Origin: Oncomelania hupensis
Taxonomy: Eukaryota > Mollusca > Gastropoda > Littorinimorpha > Pomatiopsidae
Direction of reading: 5' to 3'
NCBI GenBank assembly: GCA_036898135.1
Contig: CM072513.1
Coordinates: forward strand, 15,429,022 to 15,493,021
Length of the DNA: 64,000 nt
Below, in pieces: positions 34,066 through 45,585 of the stretch (its first letter is position 1; every line of letters begins with the position of its first letter). The notes below the pieces were generated by a model, which saw only the letters and a program-made list of their open reading frames with translations, was not told where the DNA came from and did not search any database. Made by a program: the position numbers and the translations under genes.

Positions 34066-35985
34066 TAGTATTATCCCCACAGTGAGGGAGCCGTTTGTTA
34101 CTGTATAAATAGTATTCCCAAGTTCTGGAAATTTAGTGCTTTAAGTTTAAATTTATACTGTCGCTGTCTTTCTCCTTTGTTCTTTCTCATTCCTACTCTG
34201 TTCTATCAATCTGCTATATTATTTTCTTCGCTAAGCCAGTCACCTGCCTTTTTTCTTGAAAACTCTTCAAAAACTCCTTATTTGTGAATGGGGTCTTTTG
34301 GGTCAGCTTGTAAATATTGGATGCTTTCTGCCAAATGGTGACTAGGGCTTCTTATGATGTTATTTAGCAGTGTACTATGTAGACATTTTCTATGTATGTG
34401 TTTTATTGATATTTTATAAAGATGTTTATATTCAGTTTTTGTAAACGGGGATTCGATATATTAGAGTATAGCCTCAGCGTCCCCTGCATGGGATGCCTTT
34501 ACATGTATTGTAAAGTGTCCGGCTGGTGGAGTGCCTTCAGTGTTACCACTAAGGTTGTTTCAGCAGACCCCCTGTGGGGTGCCGGTTTTTTTTAGTATAA
34601 ATAGTATCCCCACTTTCTGGAAATTTAGTGTGTTAAATTCCCACTGTCACTGTCTTTCTCCTTTGTTCTTTCTCATTCCTAATCTGTTCTATTAAATCTA
34701 CTATACTATCTTCTTCTTCACTAGACCAGTCACCTCCCCCATTGGGGTGCCTGGGGTTTCAGTATAATAATATCCCCACTTTCTGGAAATTTAGTGCTTT
34801 AAATTCCCACTGTCGCTGTCATTCTCATTTGCTCTTTCTCATTCCTGCTCTGTTCTATCAATCTGCTATACTATCTTCTTCTTCGCTAGACCAGTCACCA
34901 ATCTTTTTTCTTGAAAACTCTTCCGGGACAAGACTCCTTATTTGTGTATGAGGTCTGTTGGATCAGCTTGGGAATATTGGACGCTTTCTGCCAGGTGGTC
35001 ACTAGGGCTTCCTATGATGTTATTATTTAGCAATGTAGGCATTTTATATGTATGTGTTTCGTTGATAATTTATAATGATGTTTGTAATCTATTTTATTTT
35101 TGTAAACGGGGGTTCGATAAATTAGAGTACAGCCTCAGCGTCCCCTGCGTGGGATGTCTTTATTGTAAAGTGACTGGCTGATGGAGAGCTTTCAGTTTTA
35201 CCACTAGGGTTGTTTCAGCAGGTCTTTGATGCGGATCAGGGGTTGTCCGGTTCTGATTTGGCTCGGAAGAGTCCGCTGGACCTAAAGCAATAATCATGTA
35301 ATGTAATGTAATCATCTTGAGAATATTGGACGCTTTCTGCCAAATGGACATTTGGGCTTCCTATGATGTTATTATTTGGCAATATAGGCATTTTGTATGT
35401 ATGTGTTTTGTTGATATTTTATAATGATGTTTATATTCTATTTTGATTTTATAAACGGGGGTTCGATAAATTAGAATATAGCCTCTGCGTCCCCTGCGTG
35501 GGATGTCTTTATTGTAAAGTGACCGGCTGGTGTAGTGCCTTTAGTGTTACCACTAGGGTTGTTTCGGCAGATCTTTTGTGCGGATCAGGTGTGAGTCCTT
35601 TTTCAGAGAAGTTGTGGTCTTGATTTTGTGGTCCTGATTCGGATCTCTGTAGTCCGCTGGACCCTGTAAGCAATTAATAACTAACGTACTAACCCTGTGT
35701 GGGATACCATTATTGTAAAGTGACCGGCTGGTGGAGTGCCTTCAGTGTTACCACTGTCACTGGGGTTGTTTTGGCAGATCTTTTATGCGGATGAGGGGTG
35801 AGTCCTCTTTCAGCCAAGTTGTGGTCTTGATTTTGCAGTCCTGATTCGGCTCTTAGCAGTCTGCTGGATCCTGTAAGCAATGAATAAATAACTAACCTCT
35901 TTCAACCAAGTTGTGGTCTTGATTTTGTGGTCCTGATTCGGCTCTTTGCAGTCCCCTGGACCCTATAAGCAATGATTAACTAACT
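34066..35985 (+). repeat. Second cluster of TATA/CAAT-tailed repeat copies
   Basis: Copies in plus orientation. 34066-34565 has a TATA-like tataaatag near 34105. 34566-34735 is the 5' part only. 34736-35320 is nearly complete with an atgtaatgtaat tail. 35321-35690, 35691-35890 and 35891-35985 are successive 3' portions. The right-hand copies carry a variant 3' end (gagtcctctttcagccaagttgtggtcttgattttg) not seen in the 15-kb copy, so at least two subfamilies exist. Confidence 0.75.
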
Positions 35986-37335
35986 AAATATGTATAAATA
36001 TATATGTGTTTACCTGAATAAAAATTTTGTTTAAACCAAACATTCAAAAGTGTCTGTAAATATTTTGTTGTGCTAGTTTATACCTGGATAGCTGCATCCC
36101 ACCTGCAAGTGGACTACACATTAAGCATGTATAGGCTTTTTTCTACCTCTTCTGCTTCATTTTGTTCTTCTTTGTTGCTTTTATCTTCTTTTTACTCTTT
36201 TATTTAAAAAATCTCCTTGTTCTTCTTTCTCATTATCATTATGATTAGGAGCAGCAGAACCATTTTGTTCTTCTAACTAATAATAAACACAGAATGTATT
36301 TTTGCTGCTGATTATGTTTTTTTTGTCTGTTCGACTGATGCAGCTGCTTGCAAAACAAAGGTTCAACTTTGAATTTTTTTTGTCTTTTGTTTCTTTGGTA
36401 TTGCCTGGAGTGTGTTTAATTTAATAAAGAAGTCCTTTCTTCAAATAACAAAAAACAAAAAAATCAAGCGAAATACTTTTTTTTTATTTTTTTTTATTTT
36501 TTAAGAACATGTAGAATGACAAAATGATGAAAATATTTTCCTCGAAGTCAAATTTCACAGTGCATTAACAAAGTACACAATTTATTTGCATTTGGACAAG
36601 CATAATACAACCTTTTGTGCAACTATTTCCTGACCTCAGCAAATTGGACCCAAAAAAAAATAAAGTGAAAATTATTTCCCTTTTGTCCTTTGTCCTTTTA
36701 TTAACAAAATCACATATAATTAAAGCATGAAACAAGGCTCATAGCCCAGGGGGCATTTTAGCCAAAAATGGGGGGATGGTGAATTACATTAAAAAACAAT
36801 GAACAGTACAAAAAAAGCTGTTCCATAGGCATCACAAGATGCCAGATTAATTATTAGAAGTTCTGTCACATTTTTTTAATTTTAAAAAGCGTCCCTTTTG
36901 TACTGGTAGTTTAGGAGGTGATGTTCTAATTTTTGTTATACTGGCGGCTAGATTGGAGGGAAGAACAGTCAAATACTTTTCAAAAGCAAAATTATCTTTA
37001 AACATTTTTTTATTATATTATATGCTATTTGAGTCAATTTCAGAGTGCCAGTTTTGTGCATACTGATCTTGCAACCTTTTCTTTATCTTTTCCTTAAATA
37101 CTTTGTCAGACAGTGTTACACTGCAATAGCCGATTCAGTCCCGATGCTTGAATCTTGTGTAACTCGAATTTGTTATGTACGTAACCCGTTCTCCCAGCAA
37201 CAAGGCAGGAGTCGTTACTATGTGTTTTTTCCAACTTTATTCAGCAAGCAGCATCAACAACTGCATACAAGCTCTCTCCAAAAACTCTCAAAAAAGGGAG
37301 GTGAACATTGAAGTTTAACGTCCACGCCCACCATT
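35986..37335. other. Non-coding stretch, nothing recognised
   Basis: AT-rich with T and A homopolymers; no supported gene. Confidence 0.5.
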
Positions 37336-37578
37336 ATCCTATCCTGTCCCGTAACTTAGAAGTCGTTAGGGAACCACAGACGATTGTTTAACCAGTGTAC
37401 TCCCTCTTTCTCTGTCCTCAGCAGCCCTCATGGTTTCACTCAGTGTCAAGCCAGTCCATTCTCGAATGTTGTCTTCCCACCTCTTTTTCTGTCTACCTCT
37501 TCTTCTGCCTCCTTGTACCGTGCCTTGCAGGATGGTCTTTGCAAGGCCTGATGCTCTGGTGACGTGGCCATACCCTAT
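37336..37578 (-). mobile_element. 3' fragment of RTE-like LINE
   Basis: Inverted (TATCC) tail, then the complement of the C-terminal coding region (GGRRRGRQKKRWEDNIREWTG). The 5' side is truncated near ggccatacc. Confidence 0.85.
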
Positions 37579-37675
37579 TACAGTAAAAGCCATAGTAATT
37601 AACAAGGTAAGGATTTCAATAAATAAATGATATATGTTAAATACTTAATAAACACATTTTATATATCTATATATC

Positions 37676-37913
37676 AATATCCTATCCTATCCTATCCTAT
37701 CCTATCTTATCACGTAACTCGAAAGTTGTTGGGGCAGCACAGATGATCGCTTAAACCAGAGTTACTCCATCTTTATCTGTAATCTGCAACCGTCATAGCT
37801 TCACTCAGTGTCAAGCCAGTCCATTCTCGAATGTTGTCTTCCCACCTCTTTTTTGTCTACCTCTTCTTCTGCCTCCTTGTACCGTGCCTTGCAGGATGGT
37901 CTTTGCAAGGCTA
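37676..37913 (-). mobile_element. 3' fragment of RTE-like LINE
   Basis: Five TATCC units then the same C-terminal coding end in diverged form. It abuts, and probably inserted into, the L2/CR1-like fragment at 37914. Confidence 0.8.
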
Positions 37914-38890
37914 GAAGAAGTGGGAGAAGGAGCGGTGACCCAAACCCTTCTTTCTGTGTCCATCCACACTTGGAACGGACAACATAAACTGGGAAGAGGA
38001 GTGAAGGCGCCTTGAGGGTTTGTGGGTAGGGACAATGTCTCTCATGTACTATAGAGGGAGGTGGGTTCATGCACACACTCGTAGCATATGGAGCTCGAGG
38101 ACTTTGTGGTCGACTTTCTTCTTGACTGGCAGCCAGTGAACAGGAGTGATGTGGTCTGGTCTTCTTGCTGCGGGTGACAATCCTGGCGGCCGTGTTCAGA
38201 ACACTGGAGACGGTCAAGCTGGACAACGGTTTGCATAATCTATCCTGAATATCACCAAGGCGACGGCAATGGTCTTGTTTTCCGAGGGCATCTCGCAGTT
38301 TACCAAGACAGTGAAGATGGAAGAAGCACCCTCTAACCACGGCACTCGCTTGATCCTCTATTGTGAGGTTTGCATCAATCATGATGTCCAGATCTCTGAC
38401 AGTGGACAAGAAGGGGATAGCTGACTGTCCAAAACTGTTGGAGCTCAGGGATACAGAGTCTCTTTTGCTCTGAGGTCCACACATGATGGCCTCAGTCTTG
38501 TCCTCGTTCAGTTTCTGTGCGTCATCCACACCTTGAGGTCAGAGGAACACAGCTCAAACTTCTTAGCAGACTCCACTGCAGCGGCATCATCAGGAGGAAA
38601 AGAGTCGTAGAGGTCAGAGTCATCACCAAAAAAGCTGCCTCCCTTGCTCGTGTATCTCGATGATACGGCCAAATTCAAAGGTATAAAGCGAAAAGAATAC
38701 AGGTTCCAAAACGGACCCCTGGGGGACCCCACAGGTCAGTCTTGTAGCTGTGTTCACACTGACGTACAGAAACGTATCCTCTAGATACGACTGGAACCAC
38801 TGATGGACGCAGCCCTTGAACCCAAACTTCAGATGAAGTCTCCACAGATAGATTTGCTCCTTGAGATAAATCATGCCAAAATGTCATTTC
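37914..38890 (-). pseudogene. L2/CR1-like LINE reverse transcriptase fragment
   Basis: Minus strand from 38890: FGFKGCVHQWFQSYL, LTCGVPQGSVLEPVF (motif B), a decayed active-site box (GDDSDLYDSFPPDDA, where FADD is expected), LNEDKTEAIMCGP, VRDLDIMIDANL and NTAARIVTRSKK. This order is that of L2/CR1-clade reverse transcriptases. Several frame changes and a large deletion before NTAARIV show it is dead. Confidence 0.8.
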
Positions 38891-39339
38891 AAATCCCTAC
38901 ATTCAGGTTGTTAGGTTGAAAAAAAAAAGCCCTTGTAAAATGGTAATACTACAGGATTGTACTGTGTTTGACCCCTCCTGATTATACCTTTTACAGCCAG
39001 AGGGAGAAGAAAGAGACAGAAGGAAGAGTGGGATTGGGGTGGCCAAAGGTAACGTGGGGGCCAATAGTCAAGTGGGCCCCTCTGTAGAAGTCAGTCTTTC
39101 AAACAGTTGTTTTCAGTTACACCATTCAGTTACACCAAGACCACACACGTCAAGTGCAGATTATGTTCTGATGTTATTGTCCAATACTAAACTAAGAAGT
39201 AAATGCATTGTAATAGTGAACACATAACACTCAAAGACATGGACATACACAATGACGATTATTATTAATTACAGTGTGAGATTAGTACTCACACTGCTAC
39301 ACCCTCCACCTTCACTACTCTAAAAAAAAAGGGAGGAGG
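38891..39339. other. Left flank of the Polinton
   Basis: No gene recognised. The last five bases, ggagg (39335-39339), recur at 55171-55175 just after the element, a possible imperfect 6-bp target duplication. Confidence 0.5.
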
Positions 39340-39509
39340 AGAGATAGCAATAATGGGCTCTGAACCCCAAAGCTCATAGAGTTACTAAAGGAGGCCTTTT
39401 ATTGCAATTTATGGCTGTTTTATGAGCTTTTTAAAAAGCGCTCCAAAACACTCTGAGAATCCGCAATTTGTTAAATATAATACATATTCGTATATCTTGC
39501 GTCTTTGGT
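39340..39509 (+). repeat. Left terminal inverted repeat of Polinton (170 bp)
   Basis: Exact reverse complement of 55001-55170 by direct comparison. Starts agagatagcaataatgggct and ends cgtctttggt. Confidence 0.97.
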
Positions 39510-41419
39510 CTCCCCATCAACTCCAAAACTTAGCCAGTTAATTAGTTATTTGTCAAAACTTATTTCAAAACTTAGAAATAAAACTTAGAAAAAATACCTC
39601 ATTTAGAAAGTAGAAAACTTACAGAAAACTTACTTAGAAAACTTAAAAAATACCTTACTACTGGAATTGGACATTTTTACAAAAACCGGTGGTAGCACTT
39701 CCCGCTTGGACTCTCTCCCTAACTTGGTGGAGTGGGACGGACCCCTCGACCTTTTGCACGCATCTCCCACTCCACCAAGTGAGCCCAAGCGTTGTGGCAT
39801 GTGTTGTCTGTCATCAAACCCCAAATGGGGAATCTCTACGAGACGAAATTAGAGAAACCCACGGAGGTGTACTGACTGAACTTTGGCTGCGAGTGGACAG
39901 TTGGATTAAGTAGGAGGTTCCCAGGATACAGCGCGCAGCCTCCTGTCTTACCCAATGTCATGCAACCATTCGTTCTTGCGTTCAATATCTGTTTACTTGT
40001 TGCCTGAGGCTTGACAATTGGATTAAGTAGGAAGGGATCGAGAGTTAGCGTGCACCTTCCAGTCTTATCCATTGTCATGGCAATTTTTAACATGTATCCA
40101 AGCCACTTGCCACTTTGTACACTGTGTCTATTATTGCAATAGGACAGACATTTGGCCTTAATGCCTTAGCAAATTCAACACATGCCACAGAAGTGACTAA
40201 CCACACCGAAAATCTATACTTCCTTTTTTCTTTATATCCCCAACCAGATCGCTCATAAAAGAAGATTGGGCTTGGGAAATTACATACAACAAACCAGCAT
40301 TAATATTCTATATTCTAAATGTACAATTCTAAATAATACACCATTAAGTGCAGCAATCTTTATTACATATTGTTCATATTAATTTTTAAAAGTGTAACAA
40401 ATAGATATATAAATAAAAATTTATATTAAAGCATGTGTTTCCCATTTACTAGCTGTAAGTTAAACCAAGGGAAATAATTTGTGTGTATTTTAAACATGCA
40501 TTAAGCATGTGATCCAGTTGAAAAACAGAATTGGAAATTCCCATATTAAAGCATGTGTTTCCCATTTACTAGCTGTAAGTTAAACCAAGGGAACCGGTCC
40601 TGATTTGGCTCGGAAGAGTCCGCTGGACCTAAAGCAACAATAAATCAATCAATCAATCAACCAAGGGAAATAATTTGTGTGTATTTTAAACATGCATTAA
40701 GCATGTGATCCAGTTGAAAAACAGAATTGGAAATTCCCCTTTTCTAGACCAGAGGAAATAATTTGTGTACAGGAATATTTGTGTGCTTTCTCTGTGTGAA
40801 TGTAAAATCCTTAGTAAGTTTTTTGCCTTTGCTTAGATATATAAAAATAAATTTATATTAAGCATGTGATCCAGTTGAAAACAGCAAATAGAAATTTATA
40901 TTAATCATGTGATCCAGTTAAAAACAGAACCTGGAATTCCCTTTGCTAGGGTGAAATAATCAATATTCTTGGCCTAAGCCCAGTTTATTCAATCGGGAAT
41001 TCCCGCAAACATTAATGTTACAACCTTATACAGAGTGTTTTTAATTTAAATTTAATTTAATTGCTATCAAAACAGCCAAATATTGTACTAAAAAGGCCTT
41101 TTAAGAGTTTTATATTAAGCATGTGATCCAATTAAAACAGAACCTGGAATTCCCTTTGCTAGGGGCAGTGGGAAATAATCAATATTCTTGGCCTAAGCCC
41201 AGTTTATTCAATCGGGAATTCCCGCAAACATTAATGTTACAACCTTATACAGATTCAATATAAGTCCCATTCAGTTAAGGGAAGTAATAAAAACATTACT
41301 ACGCATTCATAAGTAAAGTTGCGGTTGCTTCCCTTTGACTGTATTTGGTGGTTTGAAGCCTAAAAATCCATTTTTTAAATTAATTATGTTTTAATTTAAA
41401 GTTTTGCGTCAGTATAAAA
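39510..41419. other. Polinton left subterminal non-coding region with repeats
   Basis: 1.9 kb without a supported gene. It holds two related hairpin units near 39900-39945 and 40018-40062. It also has a 120-bp tandem duplication from about 40421 (ttactagctgtaagttaaac). A 140-bp segment occurs at about 40900-41035 and again at about 41112-41255 (ttcccgcaaacattaatgtt). A mobile 67-bp insert lies at 40594-40660. It ends with a TATA-like gtataaaa (41412) only a few bases before the polymerase ATG, so the box may lie inside the 5' leader or be chance. Confidence 0.75.
40594..40660 (+). mobile_element. 67-bp CAAT-tailed repeat insert nested in the Polinton
   Basis: Consists only of the 3' end of the TATA/CAAT repeat (ggtcctgatttggctcggaag…aaagcaacaat plus CAAT units). 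It is flanked by ccaagggaa at 40585-40593 and 40661-40669. The empty site survives in the neighbouring tandem copy (gttaaaccaagggaaataat near 40460). Confidence 0.9.
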
Positions 41420-44400
41420 ATGACGGACACAAAAAGTCTTTCGCAATCTCCTTTGTTTAAAGACATCTTTCAAACTTTACAACTTCAAATTCTTGACAGT
41501 CAAAATGTTATTAAATCTGTCTATAATAATTACGAATTTGTACTTAACAATTTTACTTTCAAATCCCCTGTTAAAATTCGCATTCACGCTCAAATAACTT
41601 TTATTAAACCCGGCAGTATTGATGAAACGATGACTGTGTGGATTTCTTCAAGTCAAATTGAAGTGTTAAAATCTTCAGACCTAGACAATGCTTATAACAA
41701 CATCTTAATCAATCAGTTACAAGACAGTATAGAACGAGCAACTTTGAAAGGGTCCGGGTGGACAGAAGGAAATTTAGAATCATTAGAACTGAACATTGCA
41801 AAGTATAATCCAATCAAAGGAAAATCTTATATCCCTCTTCCCAAAGAAATTCTTGACAAAAAGGCTGTATTGAATATTAAGAACACCGACGACAAATGTT
41901 TTGTGTGGTGTGTTCTGGCTAAATTATATCCTATTCAGTCGAAACAACATCCCGAAAGGGTGGCGCTATACAAAGATAAAGTAACGAACTTAAATCTTAA
42001 AGACATTAATTTCCCTGTTAGCCTTGATGCCATTGACAAATTTGAATCACAAAACTCTCCTATAACAGTCAATGTATATGTTTGGGACCCTGAATCAAAA
42101 CTTATGCCTTTACGAATCTCTCCTAATGCCCCATCGTTTTCAGACCTCAATCACCACGTTGATCTTTTACTAATAACAGACCCGCAAGATCCTAGCATGC
42201 AACATTATACTCTGATACGAAACATATCTAGATTATTAGGACACACTTCAAAACATCATGGCAAACAATATTTGTGCAGACGCTGTTTAACTAGAGTCTC
42301 TAATCTCCAAGTGGCTGACAAGCACAGTAAAATTTGTAAAAGTATGACAGATATTCAAACCCGTCTTGTGTTACCGAAGCCAGGTTCTCAAGTATATTTT
42401 AAAAACATCAACAAACAATTCAAGCAGCCTTATATAGTTTATGCCGACTTCGAATCATTGATTTTAAAATACCATGGCCCACAAGGATTTTGTACGCCTA
42501 ATTCATTCCTCACACACCTTCACGAAGTCTGCAGTTTCGGGTATGTAGTTGTTAGAGCCGACGGACAACATACAGAGCCGGTAATTTACAGAGGGCCTGA
42601 CGCAGCTAGGAAGTTCTTAGATGAGATGAACAAAATATACAAATTGTGTTTATTGCAGCTAGATAATCCGGTGCCCATGATATTTACTGAATCTGACTCC
42701 ATAATTTTAAAGCAGCTACACATTGCCACATTTGTAATAAAGAGTTTGACCGAAGGACGCAAAGTCCCAAAGAGTGAGAGATCATTGTCACATAACAGGG
42801 GCATTTAGAGGTGCAGCTCATCAGAAATGCAACTTAGACTATGGAATCAAACATTTCTCTCTCCCTATTTTCATTCACAATCTTCGAAATTACGACTCCC
42901 ATTTAATCATGCAGGCAGTGACGAAAGCATACAAAGTGTCATGTATTGCCGAGACAGAAGAAAAATATAAAACTTTCACTCTGAATAAATTAAAGTTTTA
43001 CGACAGCTTTCAACATTTGTCTTCCAGTTTAGAAACACTAGCTAAGAACTTACCCAGCTATCCTATCACTAGCAAATATTTTCCAGACGTTACACTTATT
43101 CGGAAAGGCGTGTATCCTTATGAATACATGGATTCTTGGGAAGTGTTTGAAGAACTAGAATTACCACCTAAAGAGAACTTCTATTCTTCACTCAATAAAA
43201 GTTTCATAAGTGATATCGATTACCAACATGCACACAACGTCTGGAATGCACTCGGATGTAAAAACCTTGGTGACTACCACGACATATATTTGAAAGCCGA
43301 CGTCTGTTTGTTGGCTGATGTGTTTGAAAAATACAGAGAAACGAGTTTACATCATTACTCCCTCGACCCTTCTCATTATATTTCTTCGCCAGGAATGAGT
43401 TGGGATGCTTTCTTAAAACTTAGCGGTTCTAAAATCGATCTCATAACTGACCAGGTAATGATGACAATGATTGAGTCGGGCATTCGTGGAGGAATAAGCG
43501 TGGCAGCTCATAATTATTGCAAAGCCAACAATAAATACCTGAAGCACTATGACCCCTCGCAGAAATCTAATTATATAATGTACTTTGACGCCAACAATTT
43601 ATACGGTTGGGCAATGAGTGAGCTTTTACCGGTTTCAGATTTCAAATTACTTGTTAATCCAAACCCCGCAAACTTGACTTGGTTAAACAGTATTTTAAAT
43701 CACCCTAAAGATCATACTATAGGGTTTATTGTCGAAGTTGACCTAGAGTATCCCAATGCTTTACACGACCTACATAATGATTACCCATTAGCACCAGAAA
43801 GATTGCATGGTACAGACAAGCAACTTAAACTTATTCCCAACCTCTATAATAAATCTAATTACGTCTGCCACTACAGAAACCTGCAGTTCTACATCAGACA
43901 CGGCATGAAGTGCACAGCGATTCACAAGCTTTTATTCTTTAAACAAACGAATGTCTTGGCCGGGTACATCAATAAAAACACAGAGCTCAGAAAACAAGCG
44001 CAATCTACGTTTGAAAAAGATTTCTTTAAGCTGCTGAATAACAGCTGTTTTGGTAAAACTATGGAGAACCCATACAAGCGAAAAGACGTCAGGCTAATTA
44101 CATCACCCAATCAAGCGATTAAATTAACATCTAAACCTCAATACCTTGGTTACAAAGAGTTTCATGACTCCCTGTATGCAGTTACCATGAAAACCACGCA
44201 AGTTAATCTAGACAAACCAGTGTTTATGGGGATGACTATTCTTGACCTTTCTAAATTATTAATGTTCGAATTTTACTACGATTACTTTAAACCTAAATAC
44301 CCGGAGGCCAGAGTTTTATACACAGACACAGACTCCCTTATACTAGACATCCCTACTGAAGACATTTATAAAGACTTAGAATCGGAACTACAACATTACG

Positions 44401-44861
44401 ATACTAGTGACTACCCTGAAACTCACCCTTTGTACAGCAAAGCAAACCAAAAGAAAATAGGTTTGATGAAAGATGAAATGAACGGGAAACTTATTGAAGA
44501 ATACGCAGGACTGCGATCTAAGCAGTACAGTATTAAACACGAATCGGGGGGAATCTTCAAAAGCAAAGGCACCCAAAAAGCTGCAATAAAAAACAGAGAT
44601 ATCAGACACGAAAACTACCTGGAAGCCTTAGATGGAAAAGAAGTTAAACCATACCCTAACACAACTATAAAGTCTAAAAACCATATAGTGTCCACTGCTG
44701 TGACGACCAAAAAAACATTATGCGCTAATGACACAAAGAGAATAAGAGTAACTAAGGAGTTCGCATACGCTCTAGGCCACTATAAATTACAGGTAGAAAC
44801 AGCGACTGCGACTACGACTGCGACTACGACTACGACTACGAGTAAGGAGGAGGGCCCGTAA
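41420..44861 (+). pseudogene. polB: Protein-primed family B DNA polymerase of Polinton, frame-broken
   Basis: Would replicate the element from its ends with a protein primer. The first part (41420-42808, 462 codons, real ATG) has the Polinton N-terminal region (GSGWTEGNLESLEL, YIPLPKEILDKKA, CFVWCVLAKLYP) and exonuclease motif I (YADFES). The second part, to 44861, has a zinc-type CHIC…HCHITGAFRGAAH region, Exo II (NLRNYDSHL), Exo III (YLKADVCLLADVF), polymerase motif A (FDANNLYGWAM), motif B (LLNNSCFGKTMENP) and catalytic motif C (YTDTDSL). All catalytic boxes are intact. The frame changes twice between about 42710 and 42775, inside the zinc-type region. The C-terminus ends in a Thr/Ala run made by a CGACTA microsatellite (44802-44840). 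It overlaps the next gene tail to tail by 26 bp. Confidence 0.93.
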
Positions 44862-45552
44862 GGTTTGAATAAATGTTAACTGTATTTATTCTGAAGCGCC
44901 AATGAGCTTTTTCTTCAAAGCATCTAGCTGCTCTTTCCGTCCCAGTAGTCTCCCTTCCTTCTATTAATTTTTTTTTAATTTCTTCAACATTAACAGGTGC
45001 AGACCTAGATTTAGATTGTATGTCGTGCTTCAACTTTTTATATTCTTCAAAATCTCGCTGGATAATTACAAACTCTTGGTCTGTAATCTGAGTGTCTTCT
45101 AGAGCTTTTGAAATTATTAAGTTCATGCTAGTAAGTTTAGCTATCGCCAGGCTAGAAATGAGGTCGTGTTTTTCTAGTTTCTTAGATACTTTAGTATTAA
45201 TTACACCAAGTAGAACTGACATCACTGAAGATAATCCGGCAGCCACTCCTAATCCAATACTAATTGGTATACCAATTCCAGTCACCAATAATCCCACGCT
45301 GACCGCAGCTTCCGCTGCATTAATAACATTTAGACCAGTAGACACGTAATTTATTCCGCTATAAGCGCCGGAATACCTTCGTCTGCATCTAGAGTACTTT
45401 TGGATATCTGATTCAATTTGAGTCCTAACTTTTCTTATTTCTTCCAGCCTGAACGTTTGAACATTACTTAAGTCTAACGTTGGAGCACTGGGTTGCATTG
45501 GTTGTTCATCCACTACTGCTTCTACTATAGCAGGATACAATTTTGTCGTCAT
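44836..45552 (-). CDS. Polinton membrane-active-like protein with C-terminal PPPY
   Basis: 238 residues from the ATG at 45552; the frame extends 10 codons further without an ATG. After a basic, charged segment (FRLEEIRKVRTQIESDIQKYSRCRRRYSG by position, about residues 35-63) comes a long Gly/Ala/Ile-rich hydrophobic stretch (about residues 70-125, for example GLLVTGIGIPISIGLGVAAG). A charged helical C-terminal part follows and the end is GPPPYS. PPxY motifs bind Nedd4-type ubiquitin ligases in many viral proteins. Hydrophobic helices plus a PPxY recall membrane-acting capsid-associated proteins, but homology was not shown. Proteins like this recur in Polintons without known function. It faces polB tail to tail and is the last of three minus-strand genes. 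Confidence 0.75.
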   Translation of the reverse strand: MTTKLYPAIVEAVVDEQPMQPSAPTLDLSNVQTFRLEEIRKVRTQIESDIQKYSRCRRRYSGAYSGINYVSTGLNVINAAEAAVSVGLLVTGIGIPISIGLGVAAGLSSVMSVLLGVINTKVSKKLEKHDLISSLAIAKLTSMNLIISKALEDTQITDQEFVIIQRDFEEYKKLKHDIQSKSRSAPVNVEEIKKKLIEGRETTGTERAARCFEEKAHWRFRINTVNIYSNLTGPPPYS

Positions 45553-45585
45553 ATTTTTAGTGTGAAAAAAAAGGGTTAACAATAA

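Noticed and set aside
42586..42804. Minus-strand frames inside the polymerase gene
   Set aside because: Shadow frames of a conserved plus-strand gene.
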